NCBI GenBank assembly: GCA_041750915.1
Contig: JBGSYJ010000139.1
Span: 1 to 12,939 of the forward strand
Reading direction: 5' to 3'
DNA length: 12,939 bases
Source of the DNA: JBGSYJ01 sp041750915
GTDB taxonomy: Bacteria; Acidobacteriota; Thermoanaerobaculia; Gp7-AA8
The notes below the pieces were generated by a model. The model was not told the DNA's origin, made no database searches, and saw only the letters and a program-made list of their open reading frames with translations. The first letter of the stretch is position 1; each line of letters begins with the position of its first letter. Of the stretch, positions 1 through 4,896 are shown one piece after another. A program made the translations under genes and the position numbers.

Positions 1-1
1 T

Positions 2-1696
2 CCCGACTTCGTCCAGCGGATCACATCAGTGATGATGGCCGGGAAAGGCGATCTGCTTCCGGTCAGCGCCTTCGCGCCGGATGGAACGTGGCCAACCGGA
101 ACGACGCAGTGGGAGCGTCGCAACATCGCGCTCGAGATCCCGATCTGGGATCCGGAGTTCTGCATCCAGTGCAACAAGTGCGCGTTTGTCTGCCCTCACG
201 CCGCGATCCGCGCCAAGGTCTACGACAAAGACGCTCTCACCGGCGCTCCCGACACGTTCCTCGCTGTCGACTACAAAGGCACCGACTACAAAGGCATGGC
301 GTACACGATCCAGGTGGCGCCGGAAGACTGCACGGGCTGCAACCTCTGCGTCAACGTATGCCCGGGCAAGGACAAGACGAATCCGAAGCACAAGGCGATC
401 AACATGATGCCGGAGTCCGAGCACGGCCCAATCGAACAGCCCAACTTCGCATTCTTCCTCGACCTGCCGGAGCTCGACCGCACGTCACTGTCCCGACTCG
501 ACGTCAAGGGCACGCAGTTCCTCAAGCCGCTCTTCGAGTTCTCCGGTGCGTGCGCCGGTTGCGGAGAGACGCCGTACATCAAACTTCTCACGCAGCTCTA
601 CGGCGACCGGCTCCTGATCGCGAACGCGACAGGTTGCACGTCGATTTATGGCGGCAACCTGCCGACGACACCCTACTCGCAGGACGACGAGGGACGCGGG
701 CCGGCCTGGTCCAACTCGCTGTTCGAAGACAACGCGGAGTTCGGACTCGGCTTCCGTCTCGCAATCGATTCGCACATCGCGCAGGCGCAGTCGCTCCTCA
801 AGTCGATCGCACCTGAGATCGGAGACTCGCTCGTACAGGAGTTGCTGACTGCGGATCAGATGAGCGAGAAGGGAATCGCCGAGCAGCGGGCACGCGTGGT
901 CCTGCTCCGTAACCTGCTGCGGTCCGTCGACTCGATCGCAGCGCGACGTCTCGAGCCAATCGCCGATTATCTCGTTCGCAAGAGCGTCTGGCTCCTCGGA
1001 GGCGACGGCTGGGCCTTCGACATCGGATACGGCGGCCTCGATCATGTTCTTTCACTCAATTACGACATCAACATCCTGGTGCTCGACACCGAGGTGTATT
1101 CGAACACGGGGGGGCAGGCGTCGAAGGCGACACCGCTCGGCGCCGCTGCGAAATTCGCCTCGCGCGGAAAAGTTGCAGACAAGAAGGACCTGGGCCTCAT
1201 GGCGATGAACTACGGACATGTCTACGTCGCGTCGATCGCATTCGGCGCACGCGATGCGCAGACGGTTCGCGCCCTGACGGAAGCGGATGCGTACAACGGG
1301 CCTTCGCTCGTCATCGCATACAGCCACTGCATCGCGCACGGTTACGACATGGCGTTCGGTCTCGATCAGCAGAAGCGGGCCGTCGACAGCGGCGTGTGGC
1401 CCGTCTACCGCTTCGATCCGCGCCGGATTGATGAAGGTGAGCCGCCGCTCGTCGTCGACATGCCGGGCGGCAAGATTCCGGTGCAGGACTACATGCGGAA
1501 CGAGGCGCGCTTCCGGATGGTCGAGCGGATGGATCCCGAACGGTTCCGCGACTTCGCCCGCCGCTCGCAGCTGGCCGCCGAACGGAGAATCGCCACCTAT
1601 CAGCATCTCGCCACGCTACGGCTGCCGAAGCCCTTCGCAGCCGCCGTCGAGACAGCAGCCACCAAAACCACAACCGCGGCAACGCCCGAGGAGTAG
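2..1696 (+). CDS. nifJ: Pyruvate:ferredoxin (flavodoxin) oxidoreductase, C-terminal half (5' end outside window)
   Basis: Oxidises pyruvate with CoA to acetyl-CoA and CO2, passing electrons to ferredoxin or flavodoxin in the cytoplasm. The frame is open from the first base, so the gene begins upstream; the internal GTG at 29 is not a start. About 565 residues are visible of a family of roughly 1,170-1,200. Numbered from the first complete codon, there are two 4Fe-4S motifs, CIQCNKCAFVCP near 54-65 and CTGCNLCVNVCP near 110-121. The CAGCGETPY segment binding the third, proximal cluster follows. The thiamine-diphosphate domain has GDGWAFDIG near 334 and DTEVYSNTGGQ near 362. The conserved late SHCIAHGYDM segment is present. 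The protein ends in an Ala/Thr-rich tail of about 20 residues that looks like a lineage extension. The next gene starts 4 nt after the stop, so the two are very likely co-transcribed. Family assignment is secure; the exact electron acceptor is not visible. Confidence 0.96.
   Translation, partial: PDFVQRITSVMMAGKGDLLPVSAFAPDGTWPTGTTQWERRNIALEIPIWDPEFCIQCNKCAFVCPHAAIRAKVYDKDALTGAPDTFLAVDYKGTDYKGMAYTIQVAPEDCTGCNLCVNVCPGKDKTNPKHKAINMMPESEHGPIEQPNFAFFLDLPELDRTSLSRLDVKGTQFLKPLFEFSGACAGCGETPYIKLLTQLYGDRLLIANATGCTSIYGGNLPTTPYSQDDEGRGPAWSNSLFEDNAEFGLGFRLAIDSHIAQAQSLLKSIAPEIGDSLVQELLTADQMSEKGIAEQRARVVLLRNLLRSVDSIAARRLEPIADYLVRKSVWLLGGDGWAFDIGYGGLDHVLSLNYDINILVLDTEVYSNTGGQASKATPLGAAAKFASRGKVADKKDLGLMAMNYGHVYVASIAFGARDAQTVRALTEADAYNGPSLVIAYSHCIAHGYDMAFGLDQQKRAVDSGVWPVYRFDPRRIDEGEPPLVVDMPGGKIPVQDYMRNEARFRMVERMDPERFRDFARRSQLAAERRIATYQHLATLRLPKPFAAAVETAATKTTTAATPEE
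1688..1693 (+). promoter_or_regulatory. Ribosome binding site of the DHOD-like gene
   Basis: GAGGAG ends just before the nifJ stop codon, 7 nt from ATG 1701. It supports this start over the ATG at 1710 and indicates coupled expression with nifJ. Confidence 0.75.
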
Positions 1697-1700
1697 TCCG

Positions 1701-2702
1701 ATGCTCGACATGAAAGTAAAGTACCTGGGCCTGGAGCTGGAACATCCGTTCATCGTCGGAGCGTGCCCTCAGGCGGATTCGCTCGATGGGGTGCGCCGTG
1801 CCGAAGATGGCGGAGCAGCGGCGATCGTATTTCGCTCACTGTTCGAAGAGCAGCTCGACACTGAGGCGATGGCGACGTTCTCCGCGATGGAGTTGCACGC
1901 TGAGATGAATGCCGAAGCCACGCATTTCATGGCCGAGCCTTCCGAGTTCAAGCTGGGTCCGGAGCAGTATCTCGAAGGCATCCGCCGCGCGAAGGCTGCT
2001 GTCAGCATTCCGGTCATCGGATCGTTGAACGGCACCTCGCTGGGAGGCTGGCTCGGCTACGGCCGCGCGATCGAAGAAGTCGGCGCCGATGCGCTCGAGC
2101 TCAACATCTTCGATGTTCCGATGAACGAGCGGGTGAGCGGTGGGGAGCTCGAGAAGGAAATCGTGGAGATGGTTCGCGAGCTTCGCCAGCTGCTCTCGAT
2201 TCCGATCGCGGTGAAGCTCTCGCCTTTCCACACCTCGTTGCCTCACTTCGCGGCAGCACTACAGGATGCCGGCGTTGACGGGCTGGTTCTCTTCAACCGG
2301 TTCTTCGAGCCCGACATCGACATCGAGAACCTCGAAGTGATTAGCGAGATGCGCCTTTCGGATTCGCGCGAGCTGCTGCTCCGGTTGCGATGGCTCGCGA
2401 TCCTTTCCGGCCTGATGACGAAGGTACAGTTCTCGGTGACCGGCGGCGTCCACACGTCGACCGATGCGATCAAGGCCGTCATGTGCGGAGCTTCGGCCGT
2501 GCAGGTCGTGGCGGGAGTTCTGCGTTCCGGACCGAGCCGGCTGCGCGAGTTGCGCGTCGGGATGCAGGCCTGGATGACTGAGCACGAGTACAAGTCCGTC
2601 GAATCGATGCGCGGCTCGATGAACATCCTCAGGGCTCCGGACCCGAATGTCTTCTCCCGCGCGAACTACATGCGGATTCTGCAGACGTGGGTAAGCGATT
2701 GA
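1701..2702 (+). CDS. Dihydroorotate dehydrogenase-like flavoprotein (PFOR-associated)
   Basis: A 333-residue TIM-barrel flavoprotein of the DHOD superfamily, of the subgroup often found directly beside nifJ. The start is ATG 1701, preceded by GAGGAG (1688-1693) at 7-nt spacing and lying inside the end of nifJ; a second ATG at 1710 is possible. Visible landmarks are IPVIGSLNG (103-111, the barrel strand carrying the IxSxN-like motif), ELNIFDVPMN (133-142), AVKLSPF (170-176), LFNRFFEPDIDIE (197-209), and the C-terminal phosphate-binding region SVTGGVHTSTDAIKAVMCGA (245-264). True class 1 DHODs carry a catalytic Cys or Ser in the NxSCPN loop. Here the matching loop reads NIFDVPMN, so orotate synthesis is doubtful. 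I infer an FMN enzyme working with the adjacent oxidoreductase; substrate unknown. Cytoplasmic, no signal peptide. Confidence 0.9.
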   Translation: MLDMKVKYLGLELEHPFIVGACPQADSLDGVRRAEDGGAAAIVFRSLFEEQLDTEAMATFSAMELHAEMNAEATHFMAEPSEFKLGPEQYLEGIRRAKAAVSIPVIGSLNGTSLGGWLGYGRAIEEVGADALELNIFDVPMNERVSGGELEKEIVEMVRELRQLLSIPIAVKLSPFHTSLPHFAAALQDAGVDGLVLFNRFFEPDIDIENLEVISEMRLSDSRELLLRLRWLAILSGLMTKVQFSVTGGVHTSTDAIKAVMCGASAVQVVAGVLRSGPSRLRELRVGMQAWMTEHEYKSVESMRGSMNILRAPDPNVFSRANYMRILQTWVSD

Positions 2703-2714
2703 GGCGGATCAACC

Positions 2715-2878
2715 TGTCATCCCGAGTGACAACTTGAGGGCTTTGTCATCCTGAGCGAAGCGAAGGATCTTCTTGCAGGGATCGAGCGTCGCAAGATGAT
2801 CCTTCGCTTCGCTCAGGATGACAGGTGGCTCACTTCGCGCAACGATGACCGTTCCGGCAGCTGTCTCTCCGAATGACA
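2715..2878. repeat. Degenerate outer inverted repeat enclosing a newer palindrome
   Basis: TGTCATCCCGAG (2715-2726) and CTCCGAATGACA (2867-2878) are complementary at 10 of 12 positions. They bracket the perfect palindrome at 2744-2823. Both ends match the TGTCATcC.GAG start of the same repeat family seen elsewhere in the window. This looks like an older, decayed copy invaded by or rearranged with a younger copy. It fills most of the gap between two convergent genes. Confidence 0.5.
2744..2823. repeat. Long perfect palindrome, TGTCATCC...GAGCG family, copy 1
   Basis: A perfect 26-bp inverted repeat: arm 2744-2769 begins TGTCATCCTGAGCG and ends AAGGATC, and its exact reverse complement lies at 2798-2823. 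Within the 28-nt loop TCTTGC (2771-2776) and GCAAGA (2791-2796) extend the stem by 6 bp. It sits between the DHOD-like gene (plus) and the SUMF1-like gene (minus), which converge on it, so it could act as a bidirectional terminator. Copies at 10067-10157 and 12861-12939 share the arm ends, making this a dispersed repeat rather than a one-off hairpin. No T-run is obvious. Confidence 0.88.
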
Positions 2879-2884
2879 AGGGCC

Positions 2885-3568
2885 TCATTTCCTTACCACA
2901 CTGCGCGCGATCCGGAAGCCGTAGTCCGTGTAGCGGAACTCGGGAGGAATGCTCGAGCGCGCCGCGCAGCGGGTGAACCTGACCTGGTGGCGCCAGGATC
3001 CACCTCGCGAGACACGGCGCACGCCTGTGTCCGGTCCGAGCGGATTCCTGTCGGGTGAAGTCGCGTAGTAGCCTGCGCCGAACCAGTCGCTGCACCATTC
3101 GTGAACGTTCTCGCACATGTCGTAGAGCCCGTATCCGTTCGGCTGCCACTGACCCACCAGCTCAGGGCCGGTGGCTGGGCGCGCGCCTTCGTAGATTTGC
3201 CGTTGCGGAGAGTCGTCTCCCCACGGATACCGAAATCCCTCGCTTCCACCGCGTGCAGCGAGCTCCCACTCCGCTTCGGTCGGCAACCTGAACCTTCGCC
3301 CCGTGGCCCCGCTCAACCACTCGCAGTAACTCACCGCGTCGAACCACGAAACGGCGACGACCGGCTGATTCGGATCGCTCAACTCGGAGTCGTTTCTGCG
3401 GGGCAGCGGCGGATGTCCGGTGTCGTCAACGAAACGCGCGTACTCGGCGTTCGTCACCGGACACGGGCTCAGCTCGAACGAATCGACGTAGACACGGTGA
3501 ATCGGACGTTCGTTGTCGGCGCCGTCTTCCGATCCCATATCGAACGATTTTCCCTCGATCGTGACCAT
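2885..3568 (-). CDS. SUMF1/FGE-sulfatase-domain protein lacking the catalytic cysteine pair
   Basis: A 227-residue protein made of one formylglycine-generating-enzyme-type domain (C-type-lectin-like fold). Landmarks are the opening MVTIEGKSFDMGSED, ERPIHRVYVDSFELSPCPVTNAEY split over 20-43, VVAVSWFDAVSYCEWL (70-85), RLPTEAEWELAARGG (94-108), YPWGDD (114-119), GLYDMCENVHEWCSDW (147-162), VSRGGSW (186-192) and the end TDYGFRIAR. True FGEs place two copper-binding Cys after the GGS motif (GGSYLCxxSYC). Here GGSWRHQVRFTRC has His and Thr at those positions, so sulfatase activation is unlikely. Members of this wide family also occur as ligand-binding or uncharacterised proteins. I chose ATG 3568 because the domain starts there; a GTG four codons upstream (3580) is possible. 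No signal peptide, no convincing Shine-Dalgarno site. It appears to be a single-gene unit, convergent with the DHOD-like gene. Confidence 0.87.
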   Translation of the reverse strand: MVTIEGKSFDMGSEDGADNERPIHRVYVDSFELSPCPVTNAEYARFVDDTGHPPLPRRNDSELSDPNQPVVAVSWFDAVSYCEWLSGATGRRFRLPTEAEWELAARGGSEGFRYPWGDDSPQRQIYEGARPATGPELVGQWQPNGYGLYDMCENVHEWCSDWFGAGYYATSPDRNPLGPDTGVRRVSRGGSWRHQVRFTRCAARSSIPPEFRYTDYGFRIARSVVRK

Positions 3569-3599
3569 CTTCTGCCGCACGGATCGATGATGCCACGTA

Positions 3600-3728
3600 G
3601 TAGCGGGAGATTCCGATCTCCCGCTCCCGTAATCGTGAAGTCTCGCGCGTTATGGGAGGCTGGCGATCGCGCCAAAACCCGCGAGCCTTTCACATCACGA
3701 GATACGGCGCATCGGAATGCGCCGCTAC
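3600..3728. repeat. BIME-like pair of inverted REP hairpins upstream of boxR
   Basis: Two hairpins in inverted orientation. The plus copy (3600-3625) has head GTAG and stem AGCGGGAGAT / ATCTCCCGCT around loop TCCG. The minus copy (3703-3728) reads GTAGCGGCGC then ATTCCGAT then GCGCCGTA on its own strand. They share 18 of 26 bases; three stem pairs differ on both sides so pairing is kept, while the core ATTCCGAT is identical. The DNA between them carries nested complements: TCGTGA/TCACGA (3633-3638, 3695-3700), CTCGCG/CGCGAG (3642-3647, 3680-3685) and TGGCG/CGCCA (3661-3674). The GTAG head and opposed pair match the known form of REPs mobilised by RAYT transposases. No transposase gene is in the window. 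Confidence 0.8.
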
Positions 3729-3735
3729 GAAAACG

Positions 3736-3757
3736 CGCCGGAACGTCAGTTCCGGCG
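3736..3757. repeat. Short perfect hairpin just upstream of the boxR promoter
   Basis: CGCCGGAAC (3736-3744), loop GTCA, GTTCCGGCG (3749-3757): a perfect 9-bp stem ending 18 bp before the boxR -10 box. It may be a third REP-type hairpin of the neighbouring element, though its loop and flanks differ, or a regulator site covering the -35 region. Confidence 0.55.
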
Positions 3758-3775
3758 ATCGGCAGGCATGTGAAC

Positions 3776-3781
3776 TATAAT
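3776..3781 (+). promoter_or_regulatory. -10 box of boxR promoter; near-leaderless start
   Basis: A perfect TATAAT lies only 11 bp before ATG 3793, so transcription should begin within about 5 nt of the start codon and the mRNA would have almost no leader and no Shine-Dalgarno site. The context ACTATAATTCTGACC (3774-3788) matches the boxC promoter at 13 of 15 positions. No good -35 hexamer is visible at the usual distance. Confidence 0.6.
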
Positions 3782-3792
3782 TCTGACCACTC

Positions 3793-4677
3793 ATGGGCGA
3801 AAAGAAGATCGCGAACGGCGCAAACAGAATCACCGACGAGGCGTTCCTCCAGGCCTTTGGCGAGCGCATCCGCGCCGAGCGCGCCCGGCGCGGGATGAGC
3901 CGCAAGCTCCTCGCAGAGCACGCCGGCATGTCCGAACGCTACATCTCGCAGATCGAGTCAGGCAGGGGAAACATCTCGCTCGTCCTGCTGCGCCACATTG
4001 CAACCGCGCTCGGCCTTCCGCTGGCGCAGCTCGTCGACGACGAATCTCCAACGGCCGCGATGAGGCTCGCACAGCAGTTCCTCTCGCGACTCTCTCCTCC
4101 GCAGCTCGAAGAGGCTCACCAGCTGCTCGGCTCCAGGTTTGCGACCGCGGGCACCGAGGCCCGTTCGAACCGGATCGCCCTCGTCGGTCTGCGCGGCGCC
4201 GGAAAGTCGACGCTCGGAAGAGCGCTGGCCCGCGCCCGAAACCTCCCCTTCTTCGAGCTCGACCGCGAGATCGAGCGTCTCTCTGCAACATCTCTCGGAG
4301 TCATCATCGAGCTCTACGGCCAGCAGGCGTACCGCCGGTACGAAGCGCAGGCTCTGAACGAGCTCATCGAGACGCAACCGCGCTTCGTCGTCGCGACCGG
4401 GGGCAGCATCGTCTCCGAGGCAGCTACCTGGGAGTCGCTGCTTCGCCACTGCTTTACAGTTTGGATCCGGGCAAGCCCCGAGGAGCATATGAGCCGCGTC
4501 ATCGCACAGGGAGATCGCCGGCCGATGGCGGGATCGGAGCGTGCAATGGATGATCTCCGGCGCATTCTCGACGAGCGGTCACCACTCTACGCGAGAGCCG
4601 ATCTCGAGATCGATACGTCACGCAAGACCGAAAAGGCAACGCTGAAGGAGCTGATCAGAGGCCTTCCAGCGAAATGA
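3793..4677 (+). CDS. boxR: BoxR/BzdR-type transcriptional regulator (HTH fused to shikimate-kinase-like domain)
   Basis: A 294-residue cytoplasmic regulator. Residues about 20-80 form an XRE/HTH_3 domain (RARRGMSRKLLAEHAGMSER followed by YISQIESGRGNISLVLLRHI). Residues about 84-124 are a linker. Residues 126-290 resemble shikimate kinase: P-loop GLRGAGKST (132-140), LDREIE (156-161), LYGQQAYRRYEAQAL (174-188), ATGGSIV (201-207) and the lid-like RSPLYARAD (262-270). This architecture is that of BzdR and BoxR, which bind benzoyl-CoA in the kinase-like domain and repress benzoyl-CoA catabolic genes until inducer appears. The shikimate-binding GGG of true kinases is GGS here, supporting a sensor role. 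The box genes start 219 nt downstream on the same strand, which fits local control. A metabolic AroK is much less likely. Start ATG 3793 follows a TATAAT at 3776 with no SD. Confidence 0.9.
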   Translation: MGEKKIANGANRITDEAFLQAFGERIRAERARRGMSRKLLAEHAGMSERYISQIESGRGNISLVLLRHIATALGLPLAQLVDDESPTAAMRLAQQFLSRLSPPQLEEAHQLLGSRFATAGTEARSNRIALVGLRGAGKSTLGRALARARNLPFFELDREIERLSATSLGVIIELYGQQAYRRYEAQALNELIETQPRFVVATGGSIVSEAATWESLLRHCFTVWIRASPEEHMSRVIAQGDRRPMAGSERAMDDLRRILDERSPLYARADLEIDTSRKTEKATLKELIRGLPAK

Positions 4678-4683
4678 TCCACC

Positions 4684-4825
4684 ATGTGGCAGGGCCTTCC
4701 CAGGCCCTGCCTATTCTGAATCGTGAAGATGTAAGACACCTGGAGCCACGACTCTGGATGAATGCTCCAGGTGTCGTACGTCGTTACTACCTGAAGAGGC
4801 AGGGCCTGGGAAGGCCCTGCCACAT
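4684..4825. repeat. 142-bp composite palindrome: two inverted GTGG-headed REP hairpins with a nested inverted repeat
   Basis: Arms 4684-4712 and 4797-4825 are perfect 29-bp reverse complements. Each arm is itself a hairpin, GGCAGGGCCT / AGGCCCTGCC with a 4-nt loop (TCCC in the plus copy), headed by GTGG. Inside the element GACACCTGGAGC (4735-4746) and GCTCCAGGTGTC (4764-4775) form a further perfect 12-bp inverted repeat. The hairpin register (GT-x-G head, 10-bp stem, 4-nt loop starting TCC) is the same as in the REP pair at 3600-3728. It begins 7 nt after the boxR stop, so it may also end boxR transcription. The two elements bracket boxR. Confidence 0.85.
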
Positions 4826-4840
4826 ATACATACGGCGAAA

Positions 4841-4864
4841 TAATGCGGTATGCCATTCGCATTA
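4841..4864. promoter_or_regulatory. Candidate BoxR operator upstream of boxC
   Basis: TAATGCG (4841-4847) and CGCATTA (4858-4864) are perfect 7-bp inverted repeats with a 10-nt spacer, ending 5 bp before the boxC -10 box. They therefore cover the -35 region, where a repressor would block RNA polymerase. A further TAATGC lies at 4872-4877, overlapping the -10. Assignment to BoxR is inferred from position only. Confidence 0.5.
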
Positions 4865-4869
4865 GGCAC

Positions 4870-4892
4870 TATAATGCCGACCCTTTGGAGGT
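4870..4892 (+). promoter_or_regulatory. boxC promoter -10 and ribosome binding site
   Basis: TATAAT (4870-4875) sits in ACTATAATGCCGACC (4868-4882), nearly the same 15-bp context as the boxR promoter. GGAGGT (4887-4892) is 4 nt before ATG 4897. Together they decide the boxC start and predict a leader of about 15 nt, ruling out the in-frame ATG at 4843, which would be upstream of the transcript start. Confidence 0.7.
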
Positions 4893-4896
4893 ACTC

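Noticed and set aside
1052..1606. A 184-codon minus-strand open frame inside nifJ
   Set aside because: It is antisense to a clearly conserved PFOR region, with a His/Arg/Asp-rich shadow-type translation.
1701..2702. Annotation as pyrD (dihydroorotate dehydrogenase)
   Set aside because: The catalytic loop lacks the Cys/Ser base and the gene is coupled to nifJ rather than to pyrimidine genes.
3793..4677. Annotation as shikimate kinase (aroK)
   Set aside because: The N-terminal HTH domain, the GGS in place of GGG and the adjacent boxCB genes indicate a BoxR/BzdR regulator.
2715..4825. CRISPR array
   Set aside because: Repeats are palindromic, few and unevenly spaced, with no regular spacers and no cas genes.
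4843..4896. Upstream in-frame extension of boxC from ATG 4843
   Set aside because: It runs through the operator and -10 box and lacks a ribosome binding site; ATG 4897 has GGAGGT.
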